This document shows, one piece after another, positions 20,833-31,803 of a DNA stretch of 64,000 bases. The stretch comes from Albifimbria verrucaria (lineage: Eukaryota > Ascomycota > Sordariomycetes > Hypocreales > Stachybotryaceae): NCBI GenBank assembly GCA_020081605.1, contig JAHREC010000011.1, positions 2,666,001-2,730,000 of the forward strand, read 5' to 3'. The number at the start of each line of letters is the position of its first letter. The stretch's first letter is position 1. Position numbers and translations under genes: made by a program. The notes under the pieces were generated by a model. That model saw nothing but the letters and a program-made list of their open reading frames with translations, was not told the origin of the DNA and did not search any database.

Positions 20833-22783
20833 TGTGGGGTATTACTCTCAAATTTATAAGAGTGTGGCATAGACAGGCTGATCTTAACTAGATTTTGATT
20901 TAAATGTACGGTGAAGCATATAGGGCACGACAGTATGCACCTTACACGTAAGGCCCATACAATGGTGATTAACAATCAATTAAGTCTGGTCATCCGGATT
21001 GAAGCGATCCGAGGCGGCATTGTGGGTCATGGAATCTAGCGAGAACCGGGACTTGACTAGACTATAAATTGTCCTCCCGAATACGAATTATTGGATTATC
21101 ACTCGTTGATAAACTAAGCGCTTGATTGGCAAACATTCAAGAACTACAGAATAAGTAGCTTTAGCTTCAGAATCCTATACTTGGAATCAAACTGCAAGAA
21201 AACTGCATCAATGTAAGTCGCGGTGGCCGTTGAATTTGATGGCTGTTGAAACCATGGCCATGATTAATTATGGTAACTGTCCACGTTAGAACTTTGCTTA
21301 GGCGCGAGCAATGATTTACAATGTTAGACTAGGTAGGATTATCCATAAATTCTCTACATCCGGATGTTGATGTCATTCTCTTCGAGCAATTCCTGTCATC
21401 TCGCTTTTGTAGTACTGTAATTCCAATATTTGATTATCAGTATATAATACTTCGTGACCGACAGACACTCAACTTTATCTTCGGGAACCGAGGCATGCGT
21501 TTGTAGCGTGTCACATTCAATTGGATTCAAGCGTTCGTTAAGCAAGTTGCCTTGAATGCGCGAGGCCACATCCAGGAAATGTCCCCCAATGACTTAGCCA
21601 ACGCATTGGGACTTCGACTAACTAGAAGACTCCTTATTATCCCTTATATATGAAATTGATTCCTCTATCCTGGAGTACGACGTTCGATTCGTTGATCATT
21701 GCATACATGAAACAATGCTGCGTCGCTATCGGAGGAGTGCCGAGTCCAGCTCTACGTCTCTTTCGGATTATTTGAAGCCCTTTGGTAGTTTTCGGCTTTA
21801 TTATATGTGTAGCATTCACCTTTGTTCATTCTCCTCCAGTGCTGCCTCTTAATTTCCTGCGGGTGCCGAAAACCACTCGATCTGTTGTATGGCGTTATTT
21901 CGTCTCGATAAAGCACATCTAGAATTATTTGGATGGTCCCATTCATAACCATTAAACACCGAAAACTCCGTTAGCTTGATTTCTTATATCCTTTCTTGTG
22001 TCTCGCATCTCGGGCATGTCTGACATGCTGATCATTCACGTGGACTTTTGTGTCAGAATAAAGCGGCACAACGTCATTTCCTACAGCTCCTGCTATCCCC
22101 GAGGTCTCAATATTTAGACCACGGAAACTTCATATAAAATCTAGGATAATACACTAAAGTATAAGACAATGTGTCAAGCTTACGTTAGTCACTTAGTTGT
22201 CTCTTTTGTTGAAACTAGATGACAGATGTTTTACACGAACGCATCGTCTATTCCTCGCTTATATCTTCTTCCAAAAATTTCGGCTCTTTATACTGAAGCG
22301 GCGGCCTGATACAGTAAATGGTGAATGCAAATGGCGGTAATAGCATTCATGGAATTAAACCGAGCCAGTCAATGAATCCACAGGGCTTGCTGATCACAAA
22401 CATACAGCAGACAGTCCATTCCGGAAACCTCACTTGAATATTTTTGGAATAGTTCTGATTCGAATTTACGGCCGTCGCTGCTCAACCTCCACCAATTCAA
22501 TAATTTCAAGACCTCATGCCTTGTACGAAAGATTTATTGGAGAGATTCAGACAAGCTGGATTGGATTTCAGAGGCCCAGATCGCTAGATCATATCGGCTT
22601 GTGGCTGAAGTCGAGTGAGTTGTGTGTCAGTTACTATGACCAGGAAAACGGCGAGTTCTGGATCAAACATATAAAGCCAAAGCATTCCCGACTTCAAATG
22701 ATTTGATCACTTCAATCATTCAATTTTCCAAGAAAGTTTATTACACTTTTACCAAAATTGCCTTTACTATATCATAGTTCATT
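20833..22783. other. Gene-free AT-rich stretch
   Basis: About 1.95 kb upstream of both flanking genes with no reading frame I can support. A 90-codon frame at 22434-22706 has no ATG start and no recognisable motif. A TATAAA element at about 22670, 110 bp before the apple-protein start, is a plausible TATA box. No terminal repeats or transposase fragments were noticed. Confidence 0.5.
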
Positions 22784-23956
22784 ATGAAGTCTGCCAATCT
22801 ACCAGGCTTCGCCTTGGCTACTCTTGCTTTTAACCAAGGGCAGTACAAAGCCGTCTGTCCTTCTCGCGATAACGCACTCGGCTCCTATGGTGCAGGTACA
22901 GTTCAAGTGAAGTACACCTGTGACAGGGTTGGGTATAGCCCGATAGGGTTACCGCAGCCTTCCGTCTCCCCAGAAGCATGTGCCCTTCTTTGCAAGATCG
23001 CTCCAGCTTGCAAAGGTAGCGCATGGCAATATAATGGGCCTACCTGCCAGCTTTTTGCTGATGGAAAGCCAAATATGATGAAGAAGGTAGCAGGAGCTGT
23101 TTTCATGAGTCTTGACACCTCAAAAGATTCAACAGCACCTCTTCCAGGCAGCACCAGCAATGCTGCTAGCCCAGAATCTCTGCAGACTTGCCAGGCCGAG
23201 AATAGCGCCTTGGATGGCAAACTTGAAGAATGCAAGAAGACGAACCAGGTTTATGAAGACACTTTGGCGACTTGCGCGGATCCTGAAGCAGCGAAAACTT
23301 GTGTCAAAGAAAAGGACGCTATTGTTGACGATCTTGAAGAATGCAAGAAGACAAGTAAATCCCAGGACGACAAGCTGGCTACCTGTGCGGATCCGGAAGT
23401 AGCAAATACGTGTACCAAAGAGAAGGATGCTATCAGTAACCAACTTGAAGAATTAAAGAAGACTAGCAAGGCACAAGAAGACAAGTTGGCTACCTGCGCG
23501 GACCCTGAAGCAGCAAAAGAATGCACCAAGGAACTGGATCAGACAAAGGCTACTTGCACCAGTGATAAAAACGACCTTCAAAACAAGCTAAAAGAATGCA
23601 CAGATAATGCCGTCAAGAATGCTGAAAGTCCTGTGTGGATCAGGCGTAGGAACGCTCTCGAGGTTTGTGGCCGCAATGGCAGAAAGACCATTCCTGCTGG
23701 CAGATTCACTTACACTGCCAACTGTGGAAGACTCGCTGCTACCGGAACTTTCTACAGACAAGAGGCTCTCAGCGTGGATGATTGTCTTCGGGCTTGCTCT
23801 GCGGATACCAAATGCAAATCCGTCAGTTACAAAATCATGGATGATGCGCACTGCAAGATGTTCACAACGGGCGCTACTCAACCTTTGGCAGTAAAAGGAG
23901 AGTCGGAGTGCCCTACATCTCTCGTTATCGGCTTCAATCCAACTACGCCCAAGTAA
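22784..23956 (+). CDS. Cysteine-rich protein with two apple/PAN-like domains and a 37-residue repeat
   Basis: A 390-residue single-exon protein. The N-terminus is weakly hydrophobic (LPGFALATLAF), so secretion is likely but the signal is short. Residues about 25-110 and 290-385 each carry an apple/PAN-like pattern (SVSPEACALLCKIAPACKG and LSVDDCLRACSADTKCKS), domains that bind protein or carbohydrate. Between them lie three tandem 37-residue units (LEECKKT...DDKLATCADPEA...KEKDAI) and a fourth decayed one. They are strongly charged and helix-prone with regularly spaced cysteines, probably a disulfide-linked coiled-coil stalk. This architecture suggests an extracellular or wall-associated binding protein. 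No enzyme motif. I do not recognise a named homologue. Confidence 0.75.
   Translation: MKSANLPGFALATLAFNQGQYKAVCPSRDNALGSYGAGTVQVKYTCDRVGYSPIGLPQPSVSPEACALLCKIAPACKGSAWQYNGPTCQLFADGKPNMMKKVAGAVFMSLDTSKDSTAPLPGSTSNAASPESLQTCQAENSALDGKLEECKKTNQVYEDTLATCADPEAAKTCVKEKDAIVDDLEECKKTSKSQDDKLATCADPEVANTCTKEKDAISNQLEELKKTSKAQEDKLATCADPEAAKECTKELDQTKATCTSDKNDLQNKLKECTDNAVKNAESPVWIRRRNALEVCGRNGRKTIPAGRFTYTANCGRLAATGTFYRQEALSVDDCLRACSADTKCKSVSYKIMDDAHCKMFTTGATQPLAVKGESECPTSLVIGFNPTTPK
23220..23550 (+). repeat. 111-bp tandem repeat inside the apple-domain gene
   Basis: Copies begin with CTTGAAGAA or a close variant at 23222, 23333 and 23444, an exact 111-bp period (37 codons). A diverged fourth unit follows near 23590. 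The period is a multiple of three, so copy-number change would keep the frame. Confidence 0.8.
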
Positions 23957-25508
23957 ACGACGGAACACCGTGCTAAACCCGTGCTATCGTCTTCCTAAGC
24001 ATTCAGGGTAATAGTTAGGTTGAGTCTGAAGACAGGGGCCAGCAACTTCATGAGAGGAGTGACTTAAGAGCAATGTACATAGTTACTACAAAAGATTATT
24101 TTTAGATCAATCTAACCCGGTTGCAAAAGATGCCCATAGCCAAACATGATATAGTCTGACGCGATCACTGCTCCGTACTCTTCCATAATATCCACTAGGG
24201 GCTAGATTGTGATAACACAGCTTCATCCTCTTCTAACAGCGATGAGATTTGCTGAACCCGCCTTATTGCATCAGCTGCAGCCTATGTTTTCTAAGTATGG
24301 ATATGAAGGACGCATTGTGCTGACGGATCAGGCCCCATGTCACTGTCATTGCTGGCTTATATTAGCAATTTTTCAGCGCAGTATTATGGAGCTGGGGCGC
24401 AGGACAGGTTTCGCGCGCATTGCCAAAGATAGTCGCAGGATCGCGTCTCGTCAATCGCAAAGCCCAGCCGCGAGATCGCGACCTCGGCACTCGGTCGAAT
24501 TACGCGAACATTGGGTTGCTTCTTCCAGCCGCCTTCTCATTGACGATATACTGAAGTATTTTCGATCTTTAGCCCCCAAGAAAAAGACCCTTTCCTAAGG
24601 TAGATGCTGGGATAAACCGTTGAAAATAGGCCAGAACAAGTCCTTCCGTAGCGCTTCCTAATCCATCGCGACAGGCCAGGCAAACTTTGGTTTAAAGATG
24701 CTGACTGTAAGCTTGGAATATTGGATGTGTTCTCTTACTGTAAATAGATGCTTGTGGTAAAGTCAAATAGTGAAGAAAAATTAGTTAGAGATGGTTTCTT
24801 CCCTTTCCTCTGAGATACATTTAAAGATAGACCACGGTGGTTGCCTCTGTATTTTTGGGCTCTTGCTGAAGAAATTGTGATCCCAATTCATGCTTGAGAA
24901 TAGCTTCTGCTTGGGTCTCTAACTTCATTCTCTTTCCTTGATCTTACAAACACTCTAACCAATATCCCTGGCATTGTTAACTCCTATGATTGAACAGTAC
25001 CGAATACCTAGCAAATGCACACCATGTTGTGCCCATCGCTAATTGCAACAGAAGCAGTTAAGTACAGGGTGCTTGTGGTTCCGGATGTCGGGTATGTCAT
25101 CCCAATCCTTCAAAATCAAGACCCTCTTGGCGCGTATTGCATCAAGTTTCGGAGACAGGATCATATCCCTTGCTCGCCCACGTGAGATGCACATTGACTA
25201 TTCGCCATCTGGACCTGGAGCCGAATCTTGGGATACTTAAAGTAAGAAGCATTGCCCCCTTCCCTGGATCTTACACTCGTGCGCGCAATCTGCCCCAGTG
25301 AGGCAGGGAAGTCCGCCTTGATTACACAATCCCCAACAACAGAAATTAGCAGAGTCCGACGTCACCAGGGTAAACTCCGCCACTAGAGAAAGACATCAGG
25401 TAGCTATTGTGTTTATATAAATACTGGTGATGGCCTCCAAGCAGGCATTTTTCTCACCCACCTTCATCGCGAACTTTTCAATCGGCCAAAAACATTACTA
25501 CCATCAAG
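23957..25508. other. Intergenic region, no gene recognised
   Basis: 1.55 kb of mostly AT-rich sequence with one GC-rich block at about 24400-24500. A 129-codon frame at 24209-24598 begins with GTG and shows no family signal. The right end is the promoter of the hydrolase gene. Confidence 0.5.
25414..25421 (+). promoter_or_regulatory. TATA box of the hydrolase gene
   Basis: A clear TATATAAA lies 88 bp upstream of the ATG at 25509, in a position that fits a TATA box with a short leader. Confidence 0.5.
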
Positions 25509-26563
25509 ATGAGAATTGCTGGGCTTGCGTACCTCGCTAGCTGCTTGCTGGCGACAGCAACTGCTTCTTCGGTGTTGGACTTTGACTATACCGAGAGATT
25601 CATGAAGATCGGTGACCATACGTACCACTACTTAAGGACCGAGCCAGCCGAGGGGACGACCTATGCTGGCACCGTTCTCCTCATCCATGGCTTCCCTGAT
25701 TTGCCCTTTGGATGGCACGAGCAAATCCCATTCTTCAGCAACTTGGGCTATCGCGTTATTGCGCCCTCAACCATTGGCTACTTCCCGACGTCCGTGCCTG
25801 ACGGCTTGGAGGCATATTCAGTCGCAAACATGGCCAACGAATTGGCCGAGTTGATCAAGGGCGTCGTCTCCTGTGGGGAGCAAGTCATCCTGGGAGGTCA
25901 TGATTGGGGCATGTTCCTTGGCTGGGCCCTAACCTACCGACACCCAGACTTGATCAAGGCAGTCATTGGCTTGTCTGTTCCTCACTTTGGTCCTCCCGCG
26001 CCGAAATATGTCGATCTAGCCGACCAAATCGCTGCCAACCAGAGTTTGTCCTCGCCTACCAACTACAATTGCGCGACCCCGAGTTTCCAGATAAGATCAG
26101 CGGGACAATAGGTGTCCGTCAAGCTCTGAGATCTATCTTTGATGGAAGAACCGCCGAAGGCAAGCCTACCGTCTCCGCTTCCACCGGCATTGATCTGGAC
26201 ACCCTAAACGATACTCTTCCTGCGCCAAACCTGCCCCAAGAGCTGGAGGATATCTTCGTCGAGAGAATGACCATCGCGGATAACACTCTACGCGGACCTC
26301 TGAAATATTACCGGACTTCCGAGATCAATTGGAGGGACTCGACTGAGTGGCAAAAGGCTGGAGGCTCGTACTTCATCAACCAGTCGACACTCTTCTTCTG
26401 CGGGTTGAGAGACCAATTCGTGCCATGCGAGCTCAGCAAGCTTATGGTTCCGTTGTTCGCGGACCTAACCCTAGTCGAAGTGAACTCAACTCACTGGATT
26501 CAACAAGAAGCTGCAGAGGAGATCAACCCACAAATTGAGTCGTTCCTGGCTGACCTTAAATAA
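25509..26563 (+). CDS. Secreted epoxide-hydrolase-like alpha/beta hydrolase
   Basis: 351 residues after restoring one base near 26042 (AANQ joined to EFVLAYQLQ). The N-terminus is a good signal peptide (MRIAGLAYLASCLLATATA). The alpha/beta-hydrolase core shows the oxyanion motif HGFPDLPFGWHEQIP, nucleophile Asp in LGGHDWGMFLGW, RHPDLIKAVIGLSVPHF, the acid Asp in CGLRDQFVP and the base His in NSTHWIQQE. This nucleophile context (GGHDWG) is that of soluble epoxide hydrolases, which open epoxides to diols through an Asp ester; haloalkane dehalogenase-like activity is the main alternative. Unusual among these enzymes is the apparent secretion. It stands alone at the border between accessory and core regions. 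Confidence 0.88.
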
Positions 26564-27176
26564 TGGGATGTCAGGTAGATGCATAAAACAGCCACGCATG
26601 GGTATTGAATGTGTTATTAGAATGTCAAAGCAGAAGGCGGCGGCAATTTATTACACTGAAGAAGGCATGAGCGAACGGTTTCTGTCGACGATTCATACAT
26701 AGCTCTTGTATTATAGATGCCTTATTTACTTGTACATAAATTGCTATGCAACTCGATGCAGGCTTCGTACGCGCCTTGAACCTCAAGTACATGATGACAT
26801 CACATTCAGTCAGCGTTAGAAAAATATATCACCGAGATAAAGTCTTCTCAGGTAGGAACAGTTGGTATCATGTCCTTAAATTAAGGCGATTGTATGAGTG
26901 AGGATGTTTGTTTTGGTTCAGCATACTGAACTTTCCTGAATATACACAGCCATCAACATGGCGACATTTTCCAGACGCCTCCGAATGTTGATGCATTATC
27001 TCTTTTTCTCCCGGTGCAGACGCACGATGCCCCTGTCCTTCACCACCTATGCCTGCCGGAACCTCCTTTTAATGATTTTTGGAACCCTTCCCCATACCTT
27101 GCAGAAAACACGCTCGACCCTAGCTGACATGTAGAACCAACCGCCCCAATACATGTACAATCATTTCCGTCACAGT
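26564..27176. other. Convergent 3' gap between hydrolase and CLU1
   Basis: 613 bp between two stop codons on opposite strands; it should hold both 3' UTRs. Nothing else recognised. Confidence 0.5.
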
Positions 27177-30100
27177 TTAGTGGCCGCCCCTTCGCTTGGG
27201 GTTACCGCGCGAAGGCCTCTTCTTGGTCTTAGCCGTCTGGTCACCGCCCTCGATGAACTTGATAAGCTCGTCGATGCTGCGAGAGTCGGGCTGGGTTGAG
27301 CTCAAGCCCGGAGTAGGGGTGTAGCGGTGGTGGTTGTGGCGGGGAAGCGGATGCCGGTGCGGATGCGGCGCTCCTGAGCGTCCTTTGCGTGCTTGGCAAT
27401 GGTAACAGCATTCTGGGTAAGCTGCTCCAGCCAGCTTTCAGCCTCCTTGGTGTTCTTGTCCTCGGGGCCGAGCTCGTTGAGGAAGATGTTGTATGACTCG
27501 CGCATGCGCTTCACAGAGCCCTTGGAGTCGTGGTCAAGGGCAAGGGCCTGGGCCAGCTGGAAGAGCAGAGTAGCCGAGTTGACGGACTGCTTGCCGAAGA
27601 CGGACTCGCAGACACGCAGAGACTCCTCAAACCACAGACGAGATTCGTGGAAAGCCTTCAGATGCTGCAGCATGACAGCAGCGTTGTTGAGAGTGGTGAT
27701 GGAGTCAGGGTGGCTAGGTCCATAGATGATCTTCCACAGCATGAGGGCATGCTTGGAGTAGACGAGAGCGTTCTTACTGTCGCCGATCTGGTGAAGGAAG
27801 AGACTCAGGTTCAGGTAGTTGAGCAGAGTCTCGGCAGCGTCGACACCGACGGTACGCTCCGCGACAACAATAGCCTTTCGAGCAAGCTCGACAGCAGCCT
27901 CCTTGTCGTCCAGCTGGTAGTAAAGCATGGAGAGGCTGTTGTAAACACGCGCGACCTCGGGGTGGAGAATACCATAGATCTGCTCGTGCAGGAGAGCGAC
28001 TCAAGGAGCAGCTCCTGGCCAAGCTTCTTCTGACCTTGGATAATGGACAGACGTCCTGCCTCAAGTGCCTCCTCAGCAAGTGAGCTGCGAGGGCAAGAGT
28101 TCTTGATGACAGGCACCAGGTCAATGATATCCTCGGCGTTGAAGGTAGTAGGGGCGCAGCAGAGCTAGTGGAGGCAGGAGATGCCTCACGAGCGGCCTTC
28201 TTCTTCTGCTTCTTCTTCTTTCCATCGCCGTTGACCTGGCCGTTGGTAGTCTCAGCGGCCTGGGGGCGCTAGCAGGAGCATCAACGACATCGCTGGGGCT
28301 GAAAGCGTAGTCCCTAGACAGGACCTGGATACCGAGCTTTAGAGAAATCTCACGCAGAAGCTGGAGAGGTCGAGCGATATTGAACCACTCGGCATCAAGC
28401 TTGAACCTGTAGCGCTTGGCAACTTCGACCTCGATGCTGCGTCGCAGGCTCTCGGGAGTGACCTCCTCAAAGGACCAGTCAGCATCTGAGTAGAGAGCTC
28501 GGATCGAGGGGTCAAGATCCGCAGTAGGCTTGGGGTTGACCTCCGTGCCAAGCAGGCAGTTCAAGAGGTGTGCAACACACGCGGGAACGGCAGGGAAAGG
28601 GAGGAAGCGCATGTAGGACGAAGCAACGTGCTTGAAAGCACGAGCCACCATGTCCTGGACACAGATGTCTCGGAGGCACGAGAGACGTCGGTCAGTGCTC
28701 AGGCTGGCGACCTTACCAAGGTAGCGCACGTTGATACCTCGCTTGTGGAGCAGGCGGCTCAGAGAGAGACCATCCATGGGGAAGCTGATGTCAGAATCAG
28801 ACAGCTCACGCAGAAGTTCGGGAATAACTCGGTTGCGGAGGTAAAGACCAGCCTCTCGCACTTCCTTCTCGTCAGCCTCGAACTCGGCCTTCTCCTCATC
28901 CGTCTGCGGCTGCTGGCCGCTGAAGGCATCGGGGTTGAGAGCGAACTTGAACTTGGTGAAATCAGGAAGAGTCTTAGTATCGGCCTTAGACTCAGTCTTG
29001 GCATCGGCCTTGGCCTTGGCCTTAGCAGCAGCCTTAGCAGCCTTAGCAGCCTTAGCGGCAGCAGCCTCCTCATCGTCGCTATCGTCTTCAGATGACGACG
29101 AGTCATCTGAGTCGGACTCGTCACTATCTTCTTCCGAGGAGGAGTCTGAGTCGGACTCTTCAGTCTTCTTCGCCTCAGCAGCCTTGGCCATCTCCTTATC
29201 AGCCCACTCCTTCATTCTGAATCGTCCAAATGAATCCACCAATTCGGGTCTGAGAACCGTCATACGGTGGGGTACTCCTGGCCCTCTGCGGGAGTCTCGG
29301 AGGCACCATCTTCCAACCAGGCAACGTCGAGAGGTGTGATCCTGTACAGGTCGAGGACGTACTTACGGCCGTCAGTTCCCATCAAGCCCTTAGTCTCCAC
29401 GCTAGCCTCAAGCTCGAATCGCTTGCCATCCTTATCCCAGACAGGATGCTGCTTGACCTTCAAGGCCTTGGAGAGCTGAGCGAAGCTGGATGCGAAACGC
29501 TCATCCGCAGCGACAACATCCTTGCCATCAACAGCACCGTAGTCAATCTGGTTCTCGCCGGGCTCGCGCTGCTTGAAGATACCGGGAACAATGCTCTGTC
29601 CAACAACACGCTTTCCGAGGTAATCCACCACGACAGTAGCAGGAGTGAATAGACCGTCGATGTCAAGCTGGTTGACAAGGCGAACACCAGCAACATCCTT
29701 GCCAGTGGCCACACGGGCAGCTTCGTCACCACCCTCAGAAGTGAAGGTACCAACACCATCAGCGCCGAAGGAGAAGAAGATGTTGTTGTAAACAAAGATC
29801 TGAGCGTCGCGGCTCTCGGTAGGGTTGAGGGAGAAATCTCACCACGGGCGACCATAACAGCACCCTTGGTGGCAGCATCGTTGTAATCCGCAAACAGCTT
29901 GGAAACAAGGCGCTCGCGGAAGACCCTGTCCTGCACGGTCTCCTTGGGGAGCTCCTTGGCAGACTGAAACTCTTCGTTCCAGTCACGGAGCGTATCCGTG
30001 TTCTCAACACCAGACAGCAGATAAGTCTCCTGAGGTCGGGTAGGATCCGAGACGTGGGCACAAGCCGCGGAGTTTGGCGACGGCACAACCCATGGCGCCG

Positions 30101-31208
30101 CAGGGATGGCGTTGGTGATCTGGAAAGTAGCAAGGGATCCCTCTGATTGTTGTACTCCTGCAGCTGGGTAAAAGCCTCAGCAAAGGAGGGAGAAAGGAGG
30201 CTGATGAGATCAAGGAGAGAGTGGGCGGACTGAGCCTTAGGGCCTGGCTTGGGGAAGGGGTCAAACTTGGCGTTGGAGGACTTGTTGACGAAGAAGCCAG
30301 AGACGTGGGAGGTGATCTGGAACTGCTCGCCCTCGTTGGTGGTAACGACCAGGTAAAGCAGGTGTCCACGCTGCCTCAGGTTGCAGGGCGGGGGTTCCAT
30401 GACGACAAGGCTATTGACTTGATGGTCTTGGGCGCCGGCTCGAGGGGCTGTGGAATAAGGCTTGAGAGTGAGGGGTTGGCAAGGAAATCGTAATCCTTGA
30501 CGGGGAGCTGGTCCTGAGCGCCATCCTTGGGCTCCTGAACGTCCTTGCCGATGCTCTCGAAGAGCGACAAGCCAGGCAGGACACCCTGAGAGATATCAGA
30601 GCGGTCACCCGCAGCTCCGATCAGCTCACGGATGCGGACAAGGTGGATACGGGCCTCCTTCTCCGTGTAGGGGTCCTGGACCAAGTGGAACTCGGGCTCA
30701 GGGCTGATGTCGGGAATCTCGGCAATAGGGATGAAGTCGTTGACCTTCTGTCCTTGGTACTCGAGGTGGAAGCAGGTGTACTGGAAGGCCGAGGGCATGT
30801 CGATGATGGACTGGCGGACCTCGTGAACCTGTTCTTGGGAGGACACCTGGGGAAACAGCGTGAGCGAGAAAGCCATAGTTAGAGCAAATCAAGTTGCAAC
30901 GTACCACAACCTGCATCTTGGAGGCTTTGGCATCGGGAAGAACCACGGACAGGTTAATCAGAGCTAGTCAAACGAGTTAGCCACGGCAATGCAAAGCTGG
31001 TCCAGTTTGTCATACCTTCGGCACCGGCGTCCACCTCGCCCTCGGCCGCGGAGGCAGCATTGTCGTTGTCGACGACCTCCTTAGAGCCGTTGACTGCAGA
31101 ACCCAAACGTCAGCGCCGTGCATGCCTATGCAGCTCAAGAGCGGCATCTAGTCAAGGACGGAGGCAAATTACCTGGATCGGAGCTCGGGGTTGGGTTTCC
31201 GCTGCCAT
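27177..31208 (-). CDS. CLU1: Clustered mitochondria protein (CLU1/cluA, eIF3-associated)
   Basis: Cytosolic RNA-binding protein that keeps mitochondria distributed and co-purifies with eIF3 (TIF31). From the start at 31208 (MAAET) through small 5' exons: VVLPDAKASKMQVV joined to VSSQEQVHEVRQSI, then QRGHLLYLVVTTNEGEQFQ, GVENTDTLRDWNEEFQ, the CLU-domain run RVFRERLVSKLFADYND, VNQLDIDGLFTPATVVVDYL and ILRPEL-like MTVLRPELVDSFGR. The C-terminal part has TPR motifs (NALVYSKHALMLWKIIYGPSHPDS and similar), ending SRGNPKRRGGH. The chain is cut by frame breaks at G-runs (for example 27341-27344, 29269-29272, 29829-29831, 30134-30136), each mended by one base. A gene this conserved would not be broken this often, so these are probably sequence errors. 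It has an unusual acidic plus Lys/Ala insert after GRFRMKEW. Confidence 0.93.
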
Positions 31209-31803
31209 CTTTCCCAACGGCGGTGTAAGGAATATTAAAAGGTACAGTAGAATACAAGATTATACAGAGATGACGAAAATCCCAGTCATAGAATGCCCGC
31301 CGGCCCAGAGTAGAACAACTGCAACGAAGTCGAGGATGACGAAAGGTTTGTGGGAGAAGTGTGCTAAAGCTTTTGCTCGGGGAAGAAAAAATTTAGGTAC
31401 CGTTGTCGGTCAACTGCGGCATTGAAGGTCCCGGTAGCTCGGATCTGCATAAAGTATAAAGTACTTTGAAGAAGCTCATTTTTCGTCCAAGATCAGGTAG
31501 CTGGTACCCTACCATCAATGGTGGGGACCCTCAGCCGGCCCGCGGCTGGTCGCTCCTTAGGCTATTCCCAAAACAGCAATTAGTAAACATTGAATGTGTT
31601 GACTGAGCTTGGTGATGAACACTCTTTTTGCCCATGAACATCGTCATTGCTAGCGACCTTGAGCTTTTTGGTCAGTTATTTTGTGTTTGAAGCATTGCTT
31701 AAACTGTATATATATCGGATCCTCCGATGCAACCGGCTCCCTTTTGGATTTGCAGCACCCGGCTGGAGAACAACAAATAACAAAGCAACGGCAGCCCCAG
31801 CCT
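31209..31803. other. Divergent promoter, CLU1 and unknown gene
   Basis: 595 bp between the start codons of two divergent genes. Short frames only; no recognisable element. Confidence 0.45.

Noticed and set aside
24209..24598. A 129-codon plus-strand frame in the AT-rich gap
   Set aside because: Begins with GTG, has no family signal and spans a local GC-rich patch; likely chance.
28935..29339. A 134-codon plus-strand frame rich in Ala and Ser
   Set aside because: It is the mirror of the acidic/Lys-Ala stretch of CLU1 on the other strand; low complexity explains its openness.
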